Origin: CAUZFZ01 sp963579025
GTDB lineage: Bacteria; Planctomycetota; Planctomycetia; Planctomycetales; Planctomycetaceae
Assembly: GCA_963579025.1 (NCBI GenBank)
Contig: CAUZFZ010000004.1
Location: 62,001-126,000, forward strand
DNA length: 64,000 bases
Direction: 5' to 3'
Below are positions 44,264 through 52,840 of this stretch, piece by piece. Under the pieces are notes generated by a model. That model did not search any database, was not told the DNA's origin, and saw nothing but the letters and a program-made list of their open reading frames with translations. Numbering within the stretch: the stretch's first letter is position 1; every line of letters begins with the position of its first letter. The translations under genes were made by a program, and so were the position numbers.

Positions 44264-47200
44264 TTACTCACTCGCCAGTTGGCTCTCAGGCCGTTTGACG
44301 ATTGCATACAGACACGGCACAACGAATTTTGGTAGCAACGTCGCCGCGATCACCGCGCCAACAATCGTGAGCGCCAATGGTCGATCCGCGTCGCCGCCAG
44401 CGAAGCCAACTGCCATCGGCAGCAGTGCCAGAATCGTTGTGACCGACGTCATCAGGATGGGCCGGAAACGAACGATCGCCGCTTCGTAGACAGCCTCTTC
44501 CGGAGTACTGCCTTCGCGAACTTTGTGGTCTGCGAAGTCCAGAAGAACGATTGAGTATTCCACAACGATTCCGGCCATCATGATGATGCCCATCAGCGTC
44601 TGGATGTTGAGGTTCGTTCCGGTCAGCCACAGAATCCACGCGACGCCAACGAGTCCCAGTGGGATCGTCACCATCACAACCCACGGAGTTGTGAATGATC
44701 GCATCAGCGCGACCATCGCCAGAAAGACCAGCACGGCCGCCAGGATCAATCCACCGACAAAGTCCCAGAACGCGCGACGCATGCTGCGGACTTCGCCCTG
44801 CATTTCGACCGTGTAGCCGCGTCCGGCGAAGTCGGGCCCGTTGACTCCGTACACCTGCGGTTCGGTGAGTCGGTGTGTGAGTTGATCAAACCAGCCGCCT
44901 GGCGGGACTTCGGTTTCCAGTTGCAACGGCGTGCTGGCTTCCAGTTTTCGTTCGATCGCTGAGCAGACGGAGCCCACGTCGTAACCAGGCAACACGTTGA
45001 CGTAGATGTCGGTGACTCGTGTGATGTTGCGGTGATTGACCACGGCCGGCCGCGTTGTCTGCTCAATGGTGGCGACATTCTGCAGCGGAATGGACTGCGT
45101 GCTGCCTTCACCAGTGATCGGCACATAACGCAGCGTATCCAGCGAGTTGATGTCCTCTTCCGCGTACTGCACACCCAGGAAGTAGTGATTGCCGTTTTTC
45201 GGACTGATCCAGAACGCCGGTTCGAAATTGACCGAGCTGTTCGTCGCGCTGACGACATTCTTCATCACGTCGTCAACATTCAGTCCTTGATGTGCCGCCA
45301 GGACGCGATCGATGTTGACCTCCAGAGCGGGGTAGTCCGTTCGCTGAGCGATCCGCACGTCGGCCGTTCCCGGGACACTCGCGGCGGTATCGCGAACGTG
45401 TCGAGCAATCTCCTGCGCGGTCTCAAGGTTTGACCCGGCAATCTGGAAGTGAATCGGCGACGGCTCGCCCATGTTCAGGGCGGCAGTCAGCATTCCGCCC
45501 GTATCGAATGCAAAGTCGACCGAGCCGAACTCAGGATGATTGTTCAGCTTCTCCCGTAATGCAGTCACAACATCGAAGACACCGCGTCGGCCCGGCTTGT
45601 CCTTGAGCTGCACCAGCATGAACGTGTCCATGGGACCGTTATTTGGCGTGTAAGCCGCCGGCCAGTCCATCAGGACGCCGATGTTGGAAATCAGCATCTG
45701 GAGTTTCGAGTCGGGACGTTCTTCCAGACCGATGGCAAACCCGGGATCCGGATCGCCCAGTTCTTCGATGATCTCGCGTTCGACGCGTTTGACCATTTCC
45801 TCGGTGCGCTCGATACGCGTCCCGGACGGCATGCGCATGTAGATCGTGAACTGCCCGCTGTCGACCTGCGGGAACAGTTCGGTTCCCGTTTGAGTGAACA
45901 GAAACATCGAGCCCACGAAAATCACGAACGCAACCAACAACGTCAACCACTTGTGTCGCAGCGTGCTCTTGAGCATGCGGCTGTAAACGTTGATCACCGG
46001 CTGCAGCCAGCCGCCGTCATTCTCTTCGTCCGGGACGCCCTTGGCTGCCAGCATCCTTGCGGCACACACCGGCACGAAAAAGATGGCCACAAGGAAAGAC
46101 GCCACAACTGCAAACGACACTGCCAGGGCAAGTGGCGTGAACAGGAAGCGCGCAATGCCCGACAGGAATACAATCGGGTAGAAGACGAGAATGAATGTCA
46201 GGGTCGACACGAAGATCGGCAGCGCCACTTCGCGTGTCCCGTTGATCGCCGCGTCTGTGACGGATTCGCCCTGTCGCGCGTGGCGCATGATGTTCTCGAT
46301 CACCACGATCGACTGATCAATCAGAATGCCGACGGCGAGCGCCAGCCCGCCCAGAGTCATCGCGTTAATGGTATCGCCGGTGTAGAACAGGCCGATCAAT
46401 GCGGCCAGCACTGACAGCGGAATTGACAGCAGAATGATGGCTGTGAGCCGCCAGCTTCTCAGAAACAGAATGACGATCAGTCCGGCGAACAGTGCTCCGA
46501 AGGACGCGGCGATGATCAGGCCGTCCACACTTTCACGCACGCCGGTCGATTGGTCCATCACGACCGACAGCACCAGGCTCTGCATCTTCGGATTGTCGGA
46601 GTTCATCTCCTTCAGCCGCGACAGAATGCGAGCCAGCCGTTCTTTGATCGAACCGACGATTTCGAGCGTGTTCTCACCCGGCTGGCGATAGATCGGAATG
46701 TAGACCTGTCGCGATCCGTTCGTCCGCACGATGTTCGACTGAATCTGCTTCGCATCCTTGACCGTGCCAATGTCGCCGATCAGTACGGGAGCACCATCGA
46801 CCATCTTGATCGGCGCGTTGTTCAGTTTCTCAACGGCGTCGGGTATCGCGTTCGTGTAGAGCTGGAAGTCGAAGTCGCCCATCTTGGCGTTGCCGGCCGG
46901 GATAAGCACGTTCTGTTTGAGCAGTGCTTTCTGGACATCCAGCAGCGACAGCCCGCGCGCTTCCAGTTTGCCGCGATCCACGTAACACAGGATGCGTCGC
47001 AGCGTTCCACCATAGACAGCGGGCGCAATGACGCCGCGGATCGACTGCAGCCGATTGCGCAGCTCGTAATACGCGATGTCGTAGAGTTCCTTTTCGGTCA
47101 TCTCCGGATGCGACACGCTGACCAGGCACAGCGGCACGGATGCGGTCGGGTCGAATGGCATGACCATCGGCGGGACCGTGCCCGGCGGCAGGTAGAACAT

Positions 47201-47539
47201 GTCGCTGACCGCGTAGCTGGTCACCTGGCTCATGGCCGTGTCCAGTGAGATGTCTTCGCGGAAGAAGTCCTTCACGATGCACACGCCGAGCATCGCTTTC
47301 GCTTCCTGATGCTCGATGCCGACCGACTGCCCGGTCCATCGCTGCAAGCGGCTCATGATGTCCTTTTCCATCACCTCCGGCGGCATGCCGGGATAAAAGG
47401 TGACGATCTGGACAGCTGGCGTCTTGAAAATCGGCAGCAGGTCAGCCGGCAGTTTTCCCGCAGAGACAATTCCGACCACGAGGACGCCCAGTGCGACCAC
47501 GATGACCAGATACGGGTTTCTCAATGCAGCACGAATCAT
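44264..47539 (-). CDS. RND-family efflux permease
   Basis: The protein has 1091 residues from the ATG at 47539 (MIRAALRNPYLVIVVALGVL is the normal start of RND pumps); the frame is open to 47776 but the extension is not believed. Twelve membrane segments are expected in the usual 1+5, 1+5 order. Hallmarks are PAVQIVTFYPGMPPEVMEKD in the first porter domain, the TM4-like stretch GGLALAVGILIDQSIVVIEN (Asp for proton relay), FVSTLTFILVFYPIVFLSG, the second-half GIIMMAGIVVEYSIVLLDFA and FRPILMTSVTTILALLPMAV. It resembles AcrB/MdtB-like pumps more than metal pumps, but the substrate is open. It is divergent from a PadR gene, a likely regulator. Confidence 0.94.
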   Translation of the reverse strand: MIRAALRNPYLVIVVALGVLVVGIVSAGKLPADLLPIFKTPAVQIVTFYPGMPPEVMEKDIMSRLQRWTGQSVGIEHQEAKAMLGVCIVKDFFREDISLDTAMSQVTSYAVSDMFYLPPGTVPPMVMPFDPTASVPLCLVSVSHPEMTEKELYDIAYYELRNRLQSIRGVIAPAVYGGTLRRILCYVDRGKLEARGLSLLDVQKALLKQNVLIPAGNAKMGDFDFQLYTNAIPDAVEKLNNAPIKMVDGAPVLIGDIGTVKDAKQIQSNIVRTNGSRQVYIPIYRQPGENTLEIVGSIKERLARILSRLKEMNSDNPKMQSLVLSVVMDQSTGVRESVDGLIIAASFGALFAGLIVILFLRSWRLTAIILLSIPLSVLAALIGLFYTGDTINAMTLGGLALAVGILIDQSIVVIENIMRHARQGESVTDAAINGTREVALPIFVSTLTFILVFYPIVFLSGIARFLFTPLALAVSFAVVASFLVAIFFVPVCAARMLAAKGVPDEENDGGWLQPVINVYSRMLKSTLRHKWLTLLVAFVIFVGSMFLFTQTGTELFPQVDSGQFTIYMRMPSGTRIERTEEMVKRVEREIIEELGDPDPGFAIGLEERPDSKLQMLISNIGVLMDWPAAYTPNNGPMDTFMLVQLKDKPGRRGVFDVVTALREKLNNHPEFGSVDFAFDTGGMLTAALNMGEPSPIHFQIAGSNLETAQEIARHVRDTAASVPGTADVRIAQRTDYPALEVNIDRVLAAHQGLNVDDVMKNVVSATNSSVNFEPAFWISPKNGNHYFLGVQYAEEDINSLDTLRYVPITGEGSTQSIPLQNVATIEQTTRPAVVNHRNITRVTDIYVNVLPGYDVGSVCSAIERKLEASTPLQLETEVPPGGWFDQLTHRLTEPQVYGVNGPDFAGRGYTVEMQGEVRSMRRAFWDFVGGLILAAVLVFLAMVALMRSFTTPWVVMVTIPLGLVGVAWILWLTGTNLNIQTLMGIIMMAGIVVEYSIVLLDFADHKVREGSTPEEAVYEAAIVRFRPILMTSVTTILALLPMAVGFAGGDADRPLALTIVGAVIAATLLPKFVVPCLYAIVKRPESQLASE

Positions 47540-47876
47540 CAGGCGGACTCCGCGTCCCTGCGGATCATTGGGATCAGTACCGATTCCGGGCGCACAGGCC
47601 CTGCAATCCCTACTCTCAGTAAAGTCGGTCGAATCGCTACAGATCGCCTGCTTTTCCAGGTCGGGCAGCGCAGATTTCCAGGCTGTGTGAGAATCGCGGT
47701 CGCGAAGGCCGACCAGGACTGCCAAACCTTTGCATTCTCCCCCAGAAGATGGAACATGCATTGACTGCCAATGCATTGACTCGCTATCTATTAGCCACGT
47801 GCCAATGAGAATGCTGCCAGCAGCGGCAGGAATCGGACGAGCGATAGCGACCCAGCCGAGTCATGGAGTACGAAGA
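47540..47876. other. Divergent control region between the efflux operon and padR
   Basis: This 337-base gap holds no gene. It contains the duplicated 11-mer ATGCATTGACT (see the promoter entry) and a candidate promoter for the PadR gene. It should also contain the promoter of the efflux operon on the other strand. Confidence 0.55.
47756..47790 (+). promoter_or_regulatory. Candidate padR promoter with duplicated ATGCATTGACT box
   Basis: ATGCATTGACT occurs at 47756-47766 and again at 47771-47781, 15 bases apart. The TTGACT of the first copy can serve as a -35 element with TATCTA at 47785-47790 as -10 (18-base spacer), which would start transcription about 80 bases before the PadR ATG. The doubled box is a plausible binding site for the dimeric PadR itself. 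Both roles are inference. Confidence 0.45.
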
Positions 47877-48230
47877 ATGGACGGCCTGAATCCGGAACTC
47901 ATGCGAGGCAGCCTGGACCTGATGGTGCTCACAGCGCTGTCGGACGGTGCGAAGTACGGCTATTTGATTCAGCAGCAATTGCGCGAATCCAGCTCGGAAA
48001 AAGTAAGCCTGAAGGCCGGGACGCTGTACCCCATCCTGCATCGGCTGGAGAGCGATAGTCTGGTCAGTTGCCGCTGGGACGATTCAACGGGACGGCGTCG
48101 CAAGTGGTACGAACTGACCGCAGCGGGCCGGAAGCAGTTACAGAAACGAGTTGCGGAATGGCAGGACTATGTCGCCTGTCTGCAGCGGATCATCGCACCG
48201 GTCAGCGGAGTCGAGCCGCAGCCCGCGTAA
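47877..48230 (+). CDS. PadR-family transcriptional regulator
   Basis: The protein has 117 residues from the ATG at 47877 (GGAG 8 bases upstream). The winged helix is complete: LMRGSLDLMVLTALSDGAKY, then GYLIQQQLRESSS, the recognition region SLKAGTLYPILHRLESD and wing DSTGRRRKWYELTAAGRKQL, followed by a short dimer helix. This is the compact PadR-s1 type, usually encoded next to a membrane protein that starts with a HAAS or permease-prefix domain, as here. It is expected to repress its own operon and perhaps the divergent efflux operon. Confidence 0.92.
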   Translation: MDGLNPELMRGSLDLMVLTALSDGAKYGYLIQQQLRESSSEKVSLKAGTLYPILHRLESDSLVSCRWDDSTGRRRKWYELTAAGRKQLQKRVAEWQDYVACLQRIIAPVSGVEPQPA

Positions 48231-48259
48231 ATCGTCGGATCACGACACGGGAGCGAATC

Positions 48260-50266
48260 ATGCCCGAACGCGAATTTGAACTGTATCTGTCGGTACTCAG
48301 TCGTTTGCTGCGACTGAGTCCTCAGCAGAAGGACTCCATTGCGGATGAACTCCGGGACCATCTGGAGGAACGCTTCGAGGCCCTCGTTCGGTCGGGTATC
48401 CCACGAGACGACGCGATCCGACAGGCGCTCGACGAGTTTGGTGACGCTGCCGGTCTGGCCGTCGACTTCACGGCCGTTTCAAAGAAACGAATCCGGAGAC
48501 TGATGATGCGATCGACCGCTGCCGTTACTGCACTGGTCGCTGTCGTTGCCTTCTTCATGGCCGACTTCGCACCAGTTCAGCCGGGCGGGCCTGCGTTGCC
48601 CGGTCCGACGGTCGCATCGGCTCAGGAAGACAAGACGGATGCACCGGAATCCGTGTCGGAAGAAAAGCCCCAGCCCGAGGAAGCGCCGCCAGAACCGCTG
48701 GCGCGCATCTCTGGTCCACCGTTGTTGCCCCGGGAACTGGAATCATGGACTCAATTCGACTTCGTTGACGTGCCGCTGATCGATGTCGCTCAGTTCATTA
48801 GTCGGCAGCACGAGTACCCGGTTGTTGTGGATGAGCCGGCATTCGACGACATGGGGATTACAGCCGACATCCCGATCACAATTCGGATCGTAGATCCGCC
48901 GTCGCTGATTCAGGAGCTCGAAAAGGAGGACAGGTCCCCGGAGGAGCGAGAGGAGCTCCGCCTGACGTTCACGGACAGACTTGTCGCGTTGCATCAGGCG
49001 TTGGACTGGATGCTCCGACCACTCGACCTGAGCTGGTATGTAGAAGACGAGGTCTTACACATCACAACAATCCATGCAGAGGTGGGCCGACACATCGTGC
49101 GTTCGTACAACGCCCGAAGCCTGCTGCGATCGGGAATCACGGCGAATTCGCTGTCTCACACCGTGCAGACAATGACGGATGGGGACTGGGCCGTCGTTGA
49201 CGGTACCGGCGGAACACTCTCACTGGTGGGCGAAGTGCTGTCGGTCAGGCACTCCTATCAAATGCAGCGTCAGGTCGAGTCGCTGCTTGCCGCGTTGTCA
49301 CGCCACACACCCTGGCATTACGTCGCTTACCCGCAACGTCATCTCCACCAACTTGAAACGCTGGAAGTCAATGTTGAAGGGATCGACTTTGTCGATGCGC
49401 CCCTCACGGACGTCATCGAGTTTATGTCCGAGGTCAGGGGAAGCCCGATTCGGATCGATGCTCGCGGACTGGCGGACGAGGGAATCAGCGGAGACGAGCT
49501 GGTGACGCTGCGACTTCCAGGACGTCCCTTGAGCACGGCCCTTAAACTGGTTCTTAAGCCGTTGCAGCTTACGGTGATCGTCCAGCAGGGAACTTTGACA
49601 GTGACGACATTGTCCCTGGCTGAGTATGCAGCGGCGCTGCACACAGTTGTGTATGACGTTCGGGATCTTGAACAGTCGCGAATCGATGCTCTGGTAGAAG
49701 CGATCCAGAACACGACTGATCCCTGGGAGCGTACAGAAGGGTCCGGCGGAGACCTGCTCACCCCTGGCGGCGGACAACTGGTCGTGCGACATACCGACCG
49801 GGTTCATGATGAGATTCGCGAGCTGCTGCACGCGCAACGACAGCTGCTTGAGGGTGGCGGATTGGGCGGCGTTGTCCGGCCGTCGCAGACACAGGTCGAA
49901 ACTCGTTTCTACCGCGTGCCAACCGAGTCGGCTCAGGACCTGATGTCCACGATTCCCGATCTGGTCGCTCCGGAAACCTGGATCAGCGAGAACGGACACC
50001 AGCCCACCGGCTCGATTCGCACAGTCGACGTTGGCAGTCGCGTCGTTGAACCTCCGCCCCCCGCCAGCAACGAACCGGACGAGAAGGCCGGTAGCAAGGT
50101 GAGCAGCCGACAACAGCGCACGTTCGTCAAGGAGACCGTTCTCATCATTCGCAATTCGCGGTCCGTGCATAGTCAGGTCGATGACCTCATGCACAACCTT
50201 GGATTGACGACGCGCGGTGTGTCACCGACGAAAGCAGCTCCGCAGACAGGCGGCGGATTCTTCTGA
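48260..50266 (+). CDS. HAAS-like membrane protein with duplicated secretin-like periplasmic modules
   Basis: The protein has 668 residues from the ATG at 48260 (GGGAG upstream), 29 bases after the PadR stop; the frame is open further back inside padR. Residues 1-65 match the HAAS/permease-prefix domain found beside PadR regulators (ELRDHLEERFEALVRSGIPR, DAIRQALDEFGDAAGLA). One membrane segment follows (about 81-97), then a Pro/Glu linker. The outer part repeats one unit twice: FDFVDVPLIDVAQFISRQHE and IDFVDAPLTDVIEFMSEVRG, each followed by a strand that reads VVVDEP or RIDARG and later by V-R-H near GGTLSLVG or GGGQLVV. This looks like the STN/secretin N-domain fold. The function is unknown; it may sense envelope state and signal to PadR. 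Confidence 0.8.
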   Translation: MPEREFELYLSVLSRLLRLSPQQKDSIADELRDHLEERFEALVRSGIPRDDAIRQALDEFGDAAGLAVDFTAVSKKRIRRLMMRSTAAVTALVAVVAFFMADFAPVQPGGPALPGPTVASAQEDKTDAPESVSEEKPQPEEAPPEPLARISGPPLLPRELESWTQFDFVDVPLIDVAQFISRQHEYPVVVDEPAFDDMGITADIPITIRIVDPPSLIQELEKEDRSPEEREELRLTFTDRLVALHQALDWMLRPLDLSWYVEDEVLHITTIHAEVGRHIVRSYNARSLLRSGITANSLSHTVQTMTDGDWAVVDGTGGTLSLVGEVLSVRHSYQMQRQVESLLAALSRHTPWHYVAYPQRHLHQLETLEVNVEGIDFVDAPLTDVIEFMSEVRGSPIRIDARGLADEGISGDELVTLRLPGRPLSTALKLVLKPLQLTVIVQQGTLTVTTLSLAEYAAALHTVVYDVRDLEQSRIDALVEAIQNTTDPWERTEGSGGDLLTPGGGQLVVRHTDRVHDEIRELLHAQRQLLEGGGLGGVVRPSQTQVETRFYRVPTESAQDLMSTIPDLVAPETWISENGHQPTGSIRTVDVGSRVVEPPPPASNEPDEKAGSKVSSRQQRTFVKETVLIIRNSRSVHSQVDDLMHNLGLTTRGVSPTKAAPQTGGGFF

Positions 50267-50294
50267 GAGTGGAGCTGGTTATGCCGGACGCGAC

Positions 50295-50786
50295 TTATTG
50301 CCGTTTCATCATCGCGCTACGAATGATTTTGCGGTCGTCGTCCTTCTTCAGCTTCTCGCGTTTGTCGTGCAGCTTGCGGCCTTTTGCCAACGCGACTCGC
50401 ACCTTGACTTTTCCCTTCGAGAAGTACACGTCCAGCGGCACCAGTGTGAATCCCTGTTGCTCGGCGGACTCGGCGAACTTGCTTAGCTCGCGACGATGGA
50501 GCAGTAATTTGCGCGGCCGTTTCGCCTCGTGATTCATGAGGTTGGCCTGTGGATACTCGCCGATGTCCGATCCGATCAGCCACAGTTCGCCATCGCGCAT
50601 GCGCGCGTAGGCTTCGTCGATTGACATTTTCCCGTTGCGGATGCTTTTCACTTCGCTGCCAAGCAGCGCGACCCCACATTCGATTTCGTCGATCACGTCG
50701 TACTCGCGCCGAGCCTTGCGATTGCGACAGACGTGCTTCGAATTCGGGTCCGCAGGTTCCTGCTTCTTTTTCTTCTTGCCAGCCAT
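50295..50786 (-). CDS. smpB: SsrA-binding protein SmpB
   Basis: SmpB delivers tmRNA to stalled ribosomes for trans-translation, in the cytoplasm. The protein has 163 residues from the ATG at 50786, which opens with MAGKKKKK. Family motifs are clear: CRNRKARREYDVIDEIECGV, LLGSEVKSIRNGKMSIDEAY, then YPQANLMNHEAKRPRKLLLH and the C-terminal basic tail LAKGRKLHDKREKLKKDDDR that folds only on the ribosome. The Lys-rich N-terminal extension of about 25 residues is longer than in most bacteria. No tmRNA gene was seen nearby. Confidence 0.97.
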   Translation of the reverse strand: MAGKKKKKQEPADPNSKHVCRNRKARREYDVIDEIECGVALLGSEVKSIRNGKMSIDEAYARMRDGELWLIGSDIGEYPQANLMNHEAKRPRKLLLHRRELSKFAESAEQQGFTLVPLDVYFSKGKVKVRVALAKGRKLHDKREKLKKDDDRKIIRSAMMKRQ

Positions 50787-50909
50787 GGTCAGATCAACGT
50801 CCAGCCGCGAAGCGGCGAAAGCCAATAGCCTCGGGCGTGAGTCCGAGGTTGAGGTAACAGGAATTCCAGAAGCCGACCCAAGGGTAACGCCGTTAATTGT
50901 TTTCACGCC

Positions 50910-51023
50910 CTCGTTCCCGGGCTCTGCCCGGGAACGCGATGATTTCGAGGCTCTGCCTCGCAGCGATGAACGTGAGGCTGAGCCTCACAGGCAGTGCGTT
51001 CCAAGGCAGAGCCTTGGAACGAG
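50910..51023. repeat. Composite hairpin element with CTCGTTCC/GGAACGAG ends, copy 2
   Basis: Four hairpins follow each other: CTCGTTCCCGGG/CCCGGGAACG (50910-50935), CGAGGC/GCCTCG (50946-50960), GTGAGGCT/AGCCTCAC (50972-50988) and GCGTTCCAAGG/CCTTGGAACGAG (50996-51023). The ends and the order match the element at 19239-19382, while the stem cores differ by compensating changes. It lies upstream of smpB in a 423-base gap without genes. Confidence 0.8.
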
Positions 51024-51062
51024 AATACCCAACGGCGTTGACGCAGGAAGAATCAGTCTGGC

Positions 51063-51204
51063 GTAGGGTGTGACAAGCGGAACGAACAGTTCATCTGGTG
51101 TGCCGGCGCGGGCGGTCTCGAATCGCTTGAATCTCAACATCTTTCGAAAATCCTCCGCGCCGGCACACCACGAACGGCCAATCGGCCCGCTTGTCACACC
51201 CTAC
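51063..51204. repeat. MITE-like element with 18-bp perfect terminal inverted repeats
   Basis: GTAGGGTGTGACAAGCGG (51063-51080) is repeated as its exact reverse complement at 51187-51204. Inside, GGTGTGCCGGCGCGG (51097-51111) is again perfectly inverted at 51155-51169. There is no ORF in its 142 bases. It ends 6 bases before the stop of the sulfatase gene. Confidence 0.85.
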
Positions 51205-51209
51205 TAAGA

Positions 51210-52661
51210 TCAACGCGCCGGGCTCCAGATTGGGTCGATCATCTCGCCGTTTAGCCGAGTCCAGTCCGCAAGTAACTGGCTGACCCGTTCGGGTTCCGCG
51301 GCGGCCAGGTTGTTTGATTCGCTCACGTCGTCGGCCAGATTGTACAGCTCCCACGCGGCGTCCTGCTGCCCTCGCCGTTGTGGATTCCGGAGCAACTTCC
51401 AATCTCCGACGCGGATCGCCGTCTTCTGACTCAGTCGCCAGAACAGTTCCCTGTGCGGTGATCCCTGCTGATTGCCGGTCAGAAACGGCAACAGATCGAC
51501 GCCGTCGATGGGCCGATTCGCGGGAACCGGGTGTTTCGCGATCGCCGCTGCCGTCCCATAGACATCAAGCGAGATCACGGGTTCGTCATATTCGACACCG
51601 GTTGGGAGATGACCTGACCATTGCAGCATGAACGGAACCCGAATTCCGCCCTCGTAGACCTGCCCCTTGCCGCCGCGGAGCGGGGCGTTGCTTGAAGTCA
51701 GTTCACGAGTCGGCCCGCCATTGTCGCTGATGAAGAAGATCAGCGTGTTGTTCATCAGCGCCTGAGCTTTGAGCGTTTTCAGCACGGTTCCAACGCTGTC
51801 GTCCATGTTGGCCAGCATTGCGGCGAAAATGCGGCGATGGATGTCGTCGATGTGCTCGAATCGCTGCATGTACGCGTCGGCTCCCTGCAGCGGGCTGTGG
51901 ACCGCGTTGTAGGCCAGATACAGAAAGAACGGCCGTTCGCTGTTTCGCTGGATGAAGTCGACCGCCTCGCGCGTCAGGGCGTCGGTTAGATACTCGGTTT
52001 CGACGACGGGCTGACCAGCTCGCAGGATTGGATTGTTCGCGTCGTAAGCGGGTTCGTCGTAACCCAGGTGAGTCGACAGCACGAGCTTGCCGTCGCGGCT
52101 GATCCAGCGTCCCTTGCCACCACCGGGCAGCGTGCGCCGGCGCAGCATCGTCGTCACGCCGTGGTACGGCGGCGGCACGAAGTAATGTCCCTCGTGCATG
52201 AACCCGAAGAACTCGTCAAACCCACGGCGATGCGGATGAAACTTCGGATGTCCACCCAGATGCCATTTGCCGATCAGTCCAGTCGCGTATCCCGCGTCAT
52301 GCAGATGCTGAGCCAGCGTGATCTCGCTGCGAGGCAGACCTGCATCCGGATCTTCGTTGTGATGGCCGATCGGATTGAATTCGTATCCGAAGCGAGTCTG
52401 GTAACGCCCGGTCATGATCCCCGCACGAGACGCGCTGCAGTACGGAGCCGTGACGTACCCGCTGGTGAACCGGACGCCGTTCTTCGCGATGGAATCGATA
52501 TGCGGCGTGGGGATTTCAGGACTCCCCTGACACCCGAGTTCTCCGTAACCCAGGTCATCGGCAAACAGCAGCACGATGTTTGGTTGCCGTGATTCGTCGG
52601 CGCATGCTGCTGAAACAACGAGCGTTGATGCCGCCACACACAAAATCAAAGACTTGGGCAT
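51210..52661 (-). CDS. Sulfatase (arylsulfatase A-like)
   Basis: The protein has 483 residues. GGAGAG stands 7 bases before the ATG. A signal peptide (about 1-21) precedes the metal motif IVLLFADDLGYGELGC. The active-site sequence CSASR (Cys75) uses the C-x-A-S-R variant, which formylglycine-generating enzyme accepts; YVTAPYCSASRAGIMTGRYQ is intact. Later ligands are GLIGKWHLG, FFISDNGGPTRELTSSNAPL and GGKGQVYEGGIRVPF. It belongs to the large planctomycete arylsulfatase group acting on sulfated glycans outside the cytoplasm. It is close in its core to the partial sulfatase at the window start but lacks the extra C-terminal modules. It is monocistronic and divergent from sthA. Confidence 0.94.
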   Translation of the reverse strand: MPKSLILCVAASTLVVSAACADESRQPNIVLLFADDLGYGELGCQGSPEIPTPHIDSIAKNGVRFTSGYVTAPYCSASRAGIMTGRYQTRFGYEFNPIGHHNEDPDAGLPRSEITLAQHLHDAGYATGLIGKWHLGGHPKFHPHRRGFDEFFGFMHEGHYFVPPPYHGVTTMLRRRTLPGGGKGRWISRDGKLVLSTHLGYDEPAYDANNPILRAGQPVVETEYLTDALTREAVDFIQRNSERPFFLYLAYNAVHSPLQGADAYMQRFEHIDDIHRRIFAAMLANMDDSVGTVLKTLKAQALMNNTLIFFISDNGGPTRELTSSNAPLRGGKGQVYEGGIRVPFMLQWSGHLPTGVEYDEPVISLDVYGTAAAIAKHPVPANRPIDGVDLLPFLTGNQQGSPHRELFWRLSQKTAIRVGDWKLLRNPQRRGQQDAAWELYNLADDVSESNNLAAAEPERVSQLLADWTRLNGEMIDPIWSPAR

Positions 52662-52840
52662 ACAGGCTCTCCGCAGTCAGTGGGTCATCGGGCCGCACAG
52701 GTTACGCGTAATCAACTCAACTTCAACTGGACGGTTGAGAGGCCGGCTCACTTGTACGTCGGTCGCCACTTCGCGACCTTGGCCGTTATTGAGGACAGAA
52801 GGACGCAAAGGTCAAGAAGAGAAAAGATGGAGCCGTTTTC

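Noticed and set aside
44264..47539. Heavy-metal (CzcA-type) efflux pump
   Set aside because: The pump carries RND motifs but I see no metal-specific signature or metal-binding neighbours, so the substrate is left open.
50295..50786. A tmRNA gene next to smpB
   Set aside because: smpB and ssrA are often neighbours, but no tRNA-like Ala acceptor end or tag-coding segment was found in the flanking gaps.
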